A stretch of DNA of 8,001 nt, taken from NCBI GenBank assembly GCA_002329705.1, contig DCUC01000010.1, positions 25,130 to 33,130 on the forward strand. Direction: 5' to 3'. Position 1 is the stretch's first letter, and every line of letters begins with the position of its first letter. Below are positions 1 to 6,084 of this stretch, in pieces. This DNA is from Caryophanales bacterium UBA1424. GTDB lineage: Bacteria > Bacillota_I > Bacilli_A > RFN20 > CAG-826. The notes beneath the pieces were generated by a model. That model saw only the letters and a list, made by a program, of their open reading frames with translations. It searched no databases and was not told the origin of the DNA. The position numbers were made by a program, and so were the translations under genes.

Positions 1-309
1 TGGCCGTTTGCGACATTTATCCGCCCCTTTTCATCGTCCTCGTTCCGCTATCCGGCTAAGCTTAATACGCCTGTCGTCCCGATTGTCGCCACTTATGAAA
101 AAAGAAAAATATTCAAACGCTGTTTAAAACCGCGCATGGTTGTCACTGTCGGTGAGCCGATTTTTCCAAAGCGAGATACCGATTTAAAAACTTCAATGCA
201 GGATCTTCACGATCAGACCTATAACTTTATGGTTGAACATGCTTCAAAACCAGATAATGTCGAATATTTTCGCTATGTCAAAAGCGATGACGAAAAGTCA
301 GAAAACTGA
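1..309 (+). CDS. 1-acylglycerol-3-phosphate acyltransferase-like protein (PlsC family), C-terminal part
   Basis: The frame is open from the first base to TGA at 307-309, giving 102 residues of a protein whose start lies outside the window. The visible part resembles the C-terminal half of PlsC/LPLAT acyltransferases, which acylate lysophosphatidic acid at the membrane during phospholipid synthesis. Residues 19-29 (AKLNTPVVPIV) match the stretch where the family has an 'A...n.PVvPv' strand, and residues 47-54 (VVTVGEPI) match the later 'v.iGePi' strand. The charged tail ending NVEYFRYVK is common in Firmicute members. The catalytic HX4D motif and the Gly-rich substrate motif would lie upstream and cannot be checked. 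There is no clear terminator before the rubrerythrin promoter. The family call rests on pattern memory of short conserved strands; another LPLAT-superfamily enzyme is possible. Confidence 0.62.
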   Translation, partial: WPFATFIRPFSSSSFRYPAKLNTPVVPIVATYEKRKIFKRCLKPRMVVTVGEPIFPKRDTDLKTSMQDLHDQTYNFMVEHASKPDNVEYFRYVKSDDEKSEN

Positions 310-328
310 ACAATCGCAAAGATTATCT

Positions 329-357
329 TTGACTAAGGTGAACTATTTTTAGATAAT
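329..357 (+). promoter_or_regulatory. Promoter of the rubrerythrin gene
   Basis: TTGACT (329-334) and GATAAT (352-357) each match the sigma-A consensus at 5 of 6 positions and are separated by exactly 17 bp. Transcription would start near 364, just before the ribosome binding site GGAGG (365-369), so the leader would be about 18 nt. No clear PerR or Fur box overlaps it; the TTAGATAATTAA around the -10 box is only a poor inverted repeat. Confidence 0.7.
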
Positions 358-381
358 TAACAATGGAGGAAATAATCGATA

Positions 382-924
382 ATGAAAGAACTAAAAGGTA
401 CCAGAACCGAAGAAAATCTAAAGATTGCTTTTTCGGGTGAGTCGCAAGCTCGCGTCAAGTATGGCTACTACGCCAAACAAGCTAAAAAAGAAGGCTATGA
501 ACAAATCGCAGCCATCTTTGAAGAGACATCCGATAACGAAAAAGAACACGCCAAACTGTGGTTTAAGGCTCTGCACGGCGGATCGGTTCCGACGACGGCT
601 GAAAACCTGCTAGATGCCGCCACTGGCGAAAACTATGAGTGGACGACGATGTATGCCGAGATGGCTAAAGTCGCCAAGGAAGAAGGCTTTCCGGAAATCG
701 CCCGCATGATGCTCGGTGTCGCCAATGTCGAAAAAGAACACGAGAAGCGCTATCGTCACCTGTTAAAGAAAGTAACCGACGAGAAAATTTTCGAATGCGA
801 TGAAGTCACCGTTTGGAAATGCCGTAATTGCGGTCACATCCATATCGGTAAGAAGGCTCCGGAAATCTGCCCGGTCTGCGCCCATCCCAAAGCGCACTTC
901 GAACTTAAGGCCGAAAACTATTAA
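382..924 (+). CDS. rbr: Rubrerythrin
   Basis: This 180-residue cytoplasmic non-haem iron protein is a peroxide reductase of anaerobes, reducing hydrogen peroxide with electrons from rubredoxin or NADH-dependent partners. Residues 1-130 form the ferritin-like four-helix diiron domain. Likely iron ligands are E20, E53 and H56 (EKEH), E86 and/or E93, and E117/H120 (second EKEH). Residues 139-180 are the C-terminal rubredoxin-like domain with iron-binding cysteines C147/C150 (CRNC) and C163/C166 (CPVC). The length is normal for classical rubrerythrin and the domain order is the classical one, not the reverse order. The ATG at 382 follows GGAGG at 365-369, a slightly long 12-nt spacing. The gene stands alone between its own promoter and a strong terminator, so it is monocistronic and probably stress regulated, although no operator is obvious. 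Confidence 0.97.
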   Translation: MKELKGTRTEENLKIAFSGESQARVKYGYYAKQAKKEGYEQIAAIFEETSDNEKEHAKLWFKALHGGSVPTTAENLLDAATGENYEWTTMYAEMAKVAKEEGFPEIARMMLGVANVEKEHEKRYRHLLKKVTDEKIFECDEVTVWKCRNCGHIHIGKKAPEICPVCAHPKAHFELKAENY

Positions 925-938
925 AGATTAAGTCAAAG

Positions 939-966
939 GGTCCCTCACTTGTGAGGGATCTTTTTT
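939..966 (+). terminator. Intrinsic terminator of rbr
   Basis: GGTCCCTCA (939-947) pairs with TGAGGGATC (952-960) over 9 bp with one G-T wobble, closing a CTTG loop, and is followed by six T residues (961-966). It begins 14 nt after the rbr stop codon. Confidence 0.92.
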
Positions 967-986
967 CTTCTCCGTTTATTTGTCTC

Positions 987-1015
987 TTGATTTTTATAGG
1001 ATTATTTAAGATAAT
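987..1015 (+). promoter_or_regulatory. Promoter of the tRNA-Asp/tRNA-Phe unit
   Basis: TTGATT (987-992) and GATAAT (1010-1015) are spaced 17 bp apart, placing transcription start near 1022, about 10 nt before the first tRNA. The -10 region and its downstream flank are identical over ten bases (AGATAATTAA) to those of the rbr promoter at 351-360. Confidence 0.65.
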
Positions 1016-1031
1016 TAATAAGCACGTATTT

Positions 1032-1107
1032 GGACCAGTGGTGTAGCGGTTAACATGCCTCCCTGTCACGGAGGAGATCGCGGGTTCGATTCCCGTCTGG
1101 TCCGCCA
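1032..1107 (+). tRNA. tRNA-Asp (anticodon GTC)
   Basis: A complete 76-nt cloverleaf can be folded by eye. The acceptor stem GGACCAG (1032-1038) pairs with CTGGTCC (1097-1103). The anticodon stem CCTCC/GGAGG closes the loop CTGTCAC with anticodon GTC at 1065-1067. The T arm CGGGTTCGATTCCCG is intact, the discriminator base is G as expected for tRNA-Asp, and the 3' CCA is encoded. It is the first gene of a two-tRNA unit, 7 nt before tRNA-Phe. Confidence 0.97.
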
Positions 1108-1114
1108 TGTACGT

Positions 1115-1190
<76 letters not shown>

Positions 1191-1194
1191 TCCC

Positions 1195-1249
1195 AAAATT
1201 TTGTAAAAAGTGTCGATAAAATCGGCATTTTTTTCTTTTACAAAATTTT
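1195..1249 (+). terminator. Nested-palindrome terminator after the tRNA genes
   Basis: An inner hairpin TGTCGAT-AAA-ATCGGCA (1211-1227, one T-G wobble) is followed by seven T residues (1228-1234), which is an ordinary intrinsic terminator for the tRNA transcript. Around it lies a perfect 14-bp inverted repeat: AAAATTTTGTAAAA (1195-1208) and its exact reverse complement (1236-1249). The A-run before the inner stem and the T-run after it make the element roughly symmetric, so it may work on both strands. Confidence 0.8.
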
Positions 1250-1322
1250 ACGAATGGCGACACACGAAAAACGAGTCCTCTGCTCTATTTTTAAACCCAA
1301 TTGTTTTTCAGCATTTATACAA

Positions 1323-1352
1323 CTCATTTATTGATAATTATCAATATGTGAG
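1323..1352. promoter_or_regulatory. 30-bp operator-like palindrome
   Basis: The core TATTGATAATTATCAATA (1329-1346) is a perfect 18-bp palindrome. Outer arms CTCA (1323-1326) and TGAG (1349-1352) are also complementary, leaving only two mismatched positions in 30 bp. There is no spacer or T-run, so it looks like a binding site for a dimeric repressor and not a terminator. The half site TTGATAA resembles Fur-family half sites (TGATAAT/ATTATCA), but the geometry is tighter than the usual 7-1-7 box. It lies 10 bp upstream of a TATAAT (1357-1362), where a bound protein would block transcription. No gene with a recognised function follows directly. Confidence 0.55.
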
Positions 1353-1356
1353 GGCT

Positions 1357-1362
1357 TATAAT
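1357..1362 (+). promoter_or_regulatory. Possible -10 box of a transcript into the 1369-1710 region
   Basis: TATAAT matches the consensus perfectly and sits just downstream of the 1323-1352 palindrome. The best -35 candidate is TTGATA (1331-1336) inside the palindrome, but the 20-bp spacer is too long for an ordinary sigma-A promoter. In AT-rich DNA a lone TATAAT can arise by chance. Confidence 0.3.
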
Positions 1363-1527
1363 TGTTTGCTTATTATATAAAAAGGCGAAATATGCGCGTG
1401 TCGTTTTTTTGAGCGCGTTCAATGCCGACAGGCAACATTATCTATTCACCTAACAATCCTTTCACGAGCAAAACTACTTAAAAAAAGAGAAGGCAAACGT
1501 ATTTTATATCGCGCAAATGAGTCAAAT

Positions 1528-1563
1528 AGGAAGTCCGCAAAGCTACAAGCGGAATGCCTTTTT
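1528..1563 (+). terminator. Terminator-like hairpin in the intergenic element
   Basis: AGGAAGTCCGC (1528-1538) pairs with GCGGAATGCCT (1549-1559) at 9 of 11 positions across the loop AAAGCTACAA, followed by T residues 1559-1563. It could end a short RNA started near 1369. The two mismatches and short T-run make it weaker than the other terminators here. Confidence 0.35.
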
Positions 1564-1614
1564 ATCAATTTACATCGCAGCACTTTTTGCAAAATGCAAA
1601 TATGGCGTCGAAAT

Positions 1615-1631
1615 GGACATATGATATGTCC
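1615..1631. repeat. 8-1-8 inverted repeat
   Basis: GGACATAT (1615-1622) and ATATGTCC (1624-1631) are perfect complements around one G. The 1-nt spacer suits a protein binding site better than an RNA hairpin, but it also fits the series of inverted repeats in this region. It is about 125 bp upstream of the 1759-1764 promoter, far for a classical operator. Confidence 0.4.
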
Positions 1632-1755
1632 GCTGTGATTTCAACCACTTAAACAAGGCGTGCATTAAGACTAAGGTGTCCTTACTTCAAATGATACTTG
1701 AATACTATATAAGTCTTCTAACAAGCAAATTCACTAAACTTTATCAGCATAAAAT

Positions 1756-1764
1756 TGGTATAAT
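1756..1764 (+). promoter_or_regulatory. Extended -10 promoter of the aminotransferase operon
   Basis: TGGTATAAT is an exact extended -10 element (TGnTATAAT). The matching -35 position (about 1736-1741) is poor, which extended -10 promoters tolerate. Transcription would start near 1771, giving a leader of about 43 nt before the ATG at 1814. Another TATAAT at 1792-1797 is too close to the ribosome binding site to be useful. Confidence 0.65.
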
Positions 1765-1813
1765 GGGAAAATCAAATTACCAGTAAGTTTTTATAATATA
1801 AAAGGAGGCACTT

Positions 1814-2938
1814 ATGAATATCAAAAGAAATATATTGCTTAATCCCGGCCCGGCGACTACGACCGACACTGTCAAAGCTCAGTTAATGGCTCCCGATATG
1901 TGCCACCGCGAACAAGATTTTGTCGACGTGATTGAAAAGCTGAGAAAAGACTTAGTTAAGATTGCTCACGGAAATGATAAAGATTACGTCGCCGTGTTAT
2001 TTTCCGGCTCCGGAACAATCAACATGGATGTCGCGCTTAATTCTCTTCTTCCAGATGGTAAAAAAGTATTAATTGTTAATAACGGCGCCTACTCATCAAG
2101 AGCGGTGGACATCTGCAAATACTACGGTCTGTCCTACATCGAACTGAAACTGGACTTTACGGCTCCAATCGAACCGGGCAATATTAAAGAAGTCTTGAAT
2201 GATAATCCGGATATCACCCTCGTCTACACGACTCATCACGAAACGGGTTCGGGCATTTTAAACGACATTCGAAGCATCGGGAAGATTGTTCATGAACACC
2301 AGGCTGTCTTCGTCGTCGATGCGACATCGTCCTTCGCCTTAGTGCCCCTGGATATTGTCAAAGACAATGTCGACTTTCTCCTCGCCTCGGCTCAAAAGGG
2401 CATCGCGGCGATGCCGGGCCTTTCTTTTGTTATCGGAAGACGAGATTTAATCGAACTTTCAAAGGATTATCCCAAGCGCTCCTATTACTGCCATCTGTAC
2501 CGCCAGTATCACCATTTTGAAGTTGATGGCGAAATGCAGTTTACACCCCCAGTCCAGTTAGTGTACGCCGCGGCGCAGGGCGTCAAAGAATATTTCGCGG
2601 AAGGCGAAAACGATAAATACAAACGGATTGTCCGCGTCAATCAAGCCATTCACGAAGGGCTCAAGCGCCTCGGGTTTAAAGAATACATTAAACGCGAAAA
2701 TCAAGGCCCTCTCGTCGTCTCGGTCCTTTACCCAAATGATATTAATTGGGACTTCAAAAAAGTTCATGACTTCTGCTATGAGCGCGGCTTTATTTTGTTT
2801 CCGCGCCCCGTCGGCGGAGTTTTGGCCTTTCGCCTCGGTTCGCTCGGGGCGATTGATGTCGGCGACATCGATAATTTTTTTAAAGTGTTAAAAGATGCCT
2901 TGCTATCGCTTAAGATAGAAGTGCCCGTTCGTTACTAG
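1814..2938 (+). CDS. PhnW-like class V aminotransferase (2-aminoethylphosphonate aminotransferase family)
   Basis: The 374-residue product is a PLP-dependent fold type I aminotransferase closely resembling PhnW, which moves the amino group between 2-aminoethylphosphonate and pyruvate to give phosphonoacetaldehyde and alanine. The start NILLNPGPATTTDTVK (residues 6-21) is the PhnW signature, GSGTINMD follows near residue 66, and VDATSSF contains D169, which would contact the PLP ring nitrogen. SAQKG contains K195, the PLP Schiff-base lysine, and R340 in FRLGSLG matches the substrate-binding arginine of PhnW. The length fits the family. The ATG follows GGAGG (1804-1808) at 5 nt. It is the first gene of an operon; the next gene's ribosome binding site overlaps its TAG. 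No phosphonatase (PhnX), PEP mutase or phosphonopyruvate decarboxylase is visible, so the substrate and direction are unproven; related class V enzymes use other amino donors. Confidence 0.85.
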   Translation: MNIKRNILLNPGPATTTDTVKAQLMAPDMCHREQDFVDVIEKLRKDLVKIAHGNDKDYVAVLFSGSGTINMDVALNSLLPDGKKVLIVNNGAYSSRAVDICKYYGLSYIELKLDFTAPIEPGNIKEVLNDNPDITLVYTTHHETGSGILNDIRSIGKIVHEHQAVFVVDATSSFALVPLDIVKDNVDFLLASAQKGIAAMPGLSFVIGRRDLIELSKDYPKRSYYCHLYRQYHHFEVDGEMQFTPPVQLVYAAAQGVKEYFAEGENDKYKRIVRVNQAIHEGLKRLGFKEYIKRENQGPLVVSVLYPNDINWDFKKVHDFCYERGFILFPRPVGGVLAFRLGSLGAIDVGDIDNFFKVLKDALLSLKIEVPVRY

Positions 2939-2948
2939 GAGGAGCGCG

Positions 2949-4655
2949 ATGAAAAAATTCCATCTCACTGATACTTATGCCTTGATCAATTTTGACGCTT
3001 CGCTTTGCGACTCGGAAGTCAGCGTTTTGCAATCGAAGAGTTTTGCACACGTCCTCTCCCAATTTGTCGATAAACTTCGCCGCGATAAAGACGTGACGAT
3101 GGAGAGTCTTAAAACCGTCAAGCTCGAACACTTTCTCGATGCCTATAAACTCCTTTATGTCTTCCCTTTTAATGATATATACAAAAATAATCCGTCCCTT
3201 CATTATCTTTTAAAAAAACGCGATGAATTCTACCATTTTACCGAGATGTTATACGATTACTGGCGTAGCCTTCAGCGCTTCGGATTGATGGCTTCCTCGC
3301 ATTTATACACGCAAAGCGCGAAAGCGCCCGACGTTATCAAGACAATCGATCATTTTAACAGCCTGATTTTGTCTTTGTATCGCGGCGTGTCAACGAATCT
3401 TCTCGGCCAACAATTCCACGTCTACCGGCAGCTTCCCGCGGGAGTCAACGCCAATCTTTTATATGTCCATCACCGCGTTCCCTATCATGCGGGCTACGAA
3501 AACTTGCAAAACATCGCTTTCATCAGCAAGATTGCGACCAGGCCTCCCTTTATCGCCTATACTAAAAGCAATACGCGTTCGGGCCTATTTCAGGAAATCG
3601 GCGAAAACCCGCTTTCCAAACTCGTCATCAATAAACTTCATTTCTTTGCCTTTCCGATTAAAATCGGGCCCTTGCTCGCCTACGTCTACATCCATCGCGA
3701 TTTCCTCCACGAGGGCATCGGCCTTTCCAATCTCTTTGAGTTCGCCTCGTTTGACGAAATCAAAGACCGCAAGCCCGATATCGTCTACCTCTACGGAATT
3801 AGCGAGACGGAATACGATTGCACCTATCATCACGATCAGGAAAATAACATCTATTTGGGTTTTGTGAGCCGGCTCGATAAAAACGACTACTTCGGCTATC
3901 TAAAAAAGATGCTGCTAACCCTTCACAACCTCGCGATGATCGACCAGAAAAAACTGCCAATTCATGGGGCGATGGTCTCGATTGTCTTAAATAATGACGA
4001 GACGAAAAACATCGTCGTCGTCGGCGATAGCGGCGCCGGAAAATCCGAGACGCTTGAAGCCCTGCGCATCATCGGTAAAGACTATATCAAACAGATGAAA
4101 ATCGTCTTTGACGACATGGGTACCTTCTTTAAGAAAGACGGACATATCTACGCTCACGGAACGGAAATCGGCGCCTTTGTCCGCCTCGATGATCTCGAAG
4201 CCGGCTACGCTTATCAGAAGATCGACCGGGCCATCTTTCTAAATCCCGATCAGGTCAACGCCCGCGTCGTCCTTCCCGTCACGACTTATAAATTTATAAT
4301 GGCCGACCATCGCATCGACATGCTCCTCTATGCTAATAACTACAGCGAGGTCGACATCGGCCTCCGCCTCTTTAGTAACCTCGAAGAAGCGACCGACATC
4401 TTTCGTGGCGGCCAGCGCAAAGCCAAAGGGACGACGAGCGAAGTCGGCTTGGTGAGCTCGTATTTTGCTAATCCGTTCGGACCGGTTCAAAGAAAAGAAC
4501 AAACCGAAGTGCTACTCAATTCATACTTCACTTCTTTGTATAAAGAAAAGGTCGCGATTGGCGAACTTTTCACCCGCCTGGCGGTGCCCGGCTATGAGAT
4601 GGCGGGACCGCAGGAAGCGGCGACGAAATTATTGAAGTCGCTGATCGGAAAATAG
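2949..4655 (+). CDS. HPr kinase/PEP carboxykinase-superfamily protein, function unknown
   Basis: A 568-residue, probably cytoplasmic protein in two parts. Residues 1-340 are not recognised and have no signal peptide or obvious membrane segment. Residues 350-565 look like the HPr kinase/PEP carboxykinase nucleotide-binding fold: the P-loop GDSGAGKSET (359-368, K365) is nearly that of HPr kinase, IVFDDMG (385-391, D388/D389) fits the acidic metal-binding strand, HGTEIGAFVRLDD resembles the strand after it in PEPCK, and YFANPFGP (505-512) recalls the late PEPCK segment. It is far longer than HPr kinase (about 310 residues). GGAGGAG at 2938-2944 overlaps the upstream TAG, and the 10-bp gene gap implies translational coupling to the PhnW-like gene, so a joint pathway is likely. 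It could phosphorylate a protein, use PEP or ATP on a small molecule, or be a regulator. The fold call is fairly sure; the reaction is not known. Confidence 0.7.
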   Translation: MKKFHLTDTYALINFDASLCDSEVSVLQSKSFAHVLSQFVDKLRRDKDVTMESLKTVKLEHFLDAYKLLYVFPFNDIYKNNPSLHYLLKKRDEFYHFTEMLYDYWRSLQRFGLMASSHLYTQSAKAPDVIKTIDHFNSLILSLYRGVSTNLLGQQFHVYRQLPAGVNANLLYVHHRVPYHAGYENLQNIAFISKIATRPPFIAYTKSNTRSGLFQEIGENPLSKLVINKLHFFAFPIKIGPLLAYVYIHRDFLHEGIGLSNLFEFASFDEIKDRKPDIVYLYGISETEYDCTYHHDQENNIYLGFVSRLDKNDYFGYLKKMLLTLHNLAMIDQKKLPIHGAMVSIVLNNDETKNIVVVGDSGAGKSETLEALRIIGKDYIKQMKIVFDDMGTFFKKDGHIYAHGTEIGAFVRLDDLEAGYAYQKIDRAIFLNPDQVNARVVLPVTTYKFIMADHRIDMLLYANNYSEVDIGLRLFSNLEEATDIFRGGQRKAKGTTSEVGLVSSYFANPFGPVQRKEQTEVLLNSYFTSLYKEKVAIGELFTRLAVPGYEMAGPQEAATKLLKSLIGK

Positions 4656-4669
4656 TCATCTTTGATTTC

Positions 4670-4888
4670 ATTAGCAAATACGATCCTCTTTCGAAGTTTA
4701 TACAAAACGAAAAGCAGAAAAAGATTCTTCTTTCCTTTGAACAAATTCAGGATATCCTCGGCTTTCGCCTCGACCACTCATTTTTAAACTGCAAGAAAGA
4801 ACTTTTAGCCTATGGTTACACCGTCGGCAAAATCTCGCTAAAAGAGAAAATTATCACCTTTATCAAGATGAGCGACAGCGGTGAATAA
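4670..4888 (+). CDS. Small DUF7662-like ORF without a canonical start codon
   Basis: The frame is open from 4598 to TAA at 4886-4888 and reads as a real protein: ISKYDPLSKFIQNEKQK, then ILLSFEQIQDILGFRLDHSF, then YGYTVGKISLKEKIITFIK. This fits a small-domain pattern I associate with DUF7662 ('KYdPL..yL...v.LtFeeIE.ilG..LP.Sa...aGy.V..vdl...V.F.k'). Such proteins usually begin just before KYDPL. Here that position is ATT (4670-4672); there is no ATG, GTG or TTG anywhere in the open frame before ATG at the codon for the last few residues. The listed start is therefore only a best guess. Alternatives are ATT at 4628 or 4631, a -1 frameshift at the AAAA (4649-4652) just before the TAG of the upstream gene, giving a fusion, or a gene that lost its start. 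No separate ribosome binding site is evident. Family assignment is from memory. Confidence 0.5.
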   Translation: MSKYDPLSKFIQNEKQKKILLSFEQIQDILGFRLDHSFLNCKKELLAYGYTVGKISLKEKIITFIKMSDSGE

Positions 4889-4915
4889 ATCCTCCTTTCT
4901 TTTCATATTTTATTT

Positions 4916-4924
4916 TGCTAATAT
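4916..4924 (+). promoter_or_regulatory. Possible extended -10 promoter of the GNAT gene
   Basis: TGCTAATAT fits TGn plus a 5-of-6-like -10 (TAATAT). The -35 position (about 4896-4901, TTTCTT) is weak. Transcription would start near 4931, leaving only about 16 nt before the ATG at 4947. Confidence 0.4.
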
Positions 4925-4946
4925 TTAACTGTTGTAAAAAAAGCAC

Positions 4947-6071
4947 ATGATAACAATTAAAGAAGTATCGACGCGCAAAATGCGCCATCAATTCGTATCC
5001 TTCCCGCTTGATTTATACAAAGGAAACCCTTATTTTGTCCCTCCTCTTTATGGCGATGAAATGAAGGTTTTTTCAAAGAAAAACGCCTATTACAAGACAT
5101 CCAAGTCCTCTTTTTTCTTAGCTTATGACGGCGATAAAGTGGTCGGAAGAATTTCTGGTATCATCCAAAATCAGAGCAACGAGAAGATGGGCGAAAAACG
5201 GGCCCGTTTTACGCGCTTTGACGCCATCGACAGCCAAGAAGTCGCCGACGCCTTGTTTGCGGCGGCGGAGCGCTGGGCGCTCGCTAATGGCATGGAATCG
5301 ATATGCGGCCCCCTCGGCTACAGCGACCTCGAAAGAGAAGGCCTTTTGATCGAAGGTTTCGATTATATCGCAACATTTGAAGAACAATATAACTTTGAAT
5401 ACTACGGGCGGCTGATTGAAAACTGCGGCTACGCCAAAGAAATCGACTGGCTTGAATATCGGCTTTATAAGCCGGAGAGTCTCGATCCGACTCTGGACCG
5501 CGTCGCGACGGCGGCGATGGAGAAGTTTCGCCTCCACCTCGGCACCGGAAGAAATAAACGCCACTATATCAATAAATATAAAGACGGCATTTTCCATTGT
5601 TTAGACGAAGGCTATAAAGTGCTTTATGGCACGGTTCCCTTCACCAAAGAGATGAAGCAGCAGATCATCACCCAGTTTATGTATTTGCTGAGCCTCAAAT
5701 TTATGATCACCGTCTGTGATGAAAAAGAAAATGTCATCGCCTTCGGCTTATCGGTGCCTTCCCTCGGTCCGGCTTTTCAAAAAAGCGGCGGTCGCCTGAC
5801 TCCGGGAGCCATCACCAAAATGATTAAAATCCTCCGTAAGCCGGATGTTATCGACTTAGGCCTCATCGCCGTCTTGCCCGAATATCAATCGTTTGGCATA
5901 AACGCCATCATCCTGCGCGAGTTAATCCTCGGCATGATGCGCGAGAACATCTCGTATTGCGAGACCAATCTCAACTTAGAAAACAACACGAAGGTCCAGG
6001 CGCAGTGGAAGTTCTTTCCGAAAGAACAGCACAAAAAACGCCGCAGCTATCTTAAAATAATCAGCCGTTAA
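4947..6071 (+). CDS. GNAT-superfamily N-acyltransferase-like protein (YghO-like)
   Basis: A 374-residue, probably cytoplasmic protein of the large two-lobed GNAT-like family often annotated as hypothetical or N-acetyltransferase. Residues 19-34 (FPLDLYKGNPYFVPPL) match the family's N-terminal 'P..LYkgnp.yVPPL' signature. FFLAYDGDKVVGRISGI (about 57-73) is the first beta pair. ICGPLGYSDLEREGLLIEGFD (from 119) is the family's central block. The C-terminal lobe has IDLGLIAVLPEYQSFGINA with the acyl-CoA pyrophosphate loop around Q314-A320, and the LNLENNTKV segment before the end is typical. Acyl donor and acceptor are unknown. The ATG at 4947 matches the family N-terminus (ITIKEV), yet no Shine-Dalgarno precedes it, unlike the other genes here; the alternative ATG at 4980 has none either. 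It follows the PhnW/PEPCK-like operon by 58 bp. Confidence 0.75.
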   Translation: MITIKEVSTRKMRHQFVSFPLDLYKGNPYFVPPLYGDEMKVFSKKNAYYKTSKSSFFLAYDGDKVVGRISGIIQNQSNEKMGEKRARFTRFDAIDSQEVADALFAAAERWALANGMESICGPLGYSDLEREGLLIEGFDYIATFEEQYNFEYYGRLIENCGYAKEIDWLEYRLYKPESLDPTLDRVATAAMEKFRLHLGTGRNKRHYINKYKDGIFHCLDEGYKVLYGTVPFTKEMKQQIITQFMYLLSLKFMITVCDEKENVIAFGLSVPSLGPAFQKSGGRLTPGAITKMIKILRKPDVIDLGLIAVLPEYQSFGINAIILRELILGMMRENISYCETNLNLENNTKVQAQWKFFPKEQHKKRRSYLKIISR

Positions 6072-6084
6072 AGCCATATTTGTT

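Larger units (their letters stand above)
1369..1710. other. Unassigned intergenic element with several small hairpins (possible structured RNA or intergenic repeat)
   Basis: No gene is supported here, but the stretch differs from its coding neighbours and is dense in short inverted repeats: TGCC-GACA-GGCA (1423-1434), an 11-bp hairpin with two mismatches followed by T5 (1528-1563), GGACATAT-G-ATATGTCC (1615-1631), TAAGG-TGT-CCTTA (1672-1684) and TTCAA-7nt-TTGAA (1686-1702). Near its edges TTTGCTTATTA (1365-1375) and TAACAAGCAAA (1719-1729) are an inverted pair matching at 10 of 11 positions, which could be degraded element ends. On the + strand a frame is open from 1454 to TGA at 1624 with an ATG at 1517, but it has no ribosome binding site. 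A 31-codon ATG frame is open on the minus strand (about 1665 down to 1570). I do not recognise a known RNA family. Confidence 0.4.

Noticed and set aside
307..336. TGA read as Trp (Mollicute code 4) extending the first gene to the TAA at 334-336
   Set aside because: All recognisable tryptophans in the window are TGG, no gene contains an in-frame TGA, and the extension would run into the rbr promoter.
340..366. PerR or Fur box at the rbr promoter
   Set aside because: TTAGATAATTAA is a poor inverted repeat and lacks the 7-1-7 pattern TTATAAT-N-ATTATAA.
1490..1560. Possible c-di-GMP-I (GEMM) riboswitch, because of GGCAAAC and CGCAAAGC
   Set aside because: The two motifs are too far apart for the usual P2 hairpin, and the closing P1 stem and the tetraloop receptor segment are missing; the next gene is about 250 bp away.
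1517..1624. 35-codon + strand ORF (MSQIGSPQ...)
   Set aside because: No ribosome binding site, no family recognised, and it overlaps a strong hairpin; more likely an accident of the structured element.
1365..1729. Insertion sequence or MITE bounded by TTTGCTTATTA / TAACAAGCAAA
   Set aside because: Only 10 of 11 bases match, there is no target-site duplication that I can see and no transposase; kept only as a hint in the description of the region.
5118..5597. 159-codon minus-strand ORF opposite the GNAT gene
   Set aside because: A shadow caused by GC-biased third positions of the real gene; no family resemblance and no ribosome binding site. The same applies to the other antisense frames over the 1814-4655 genes and at 6158-6664.
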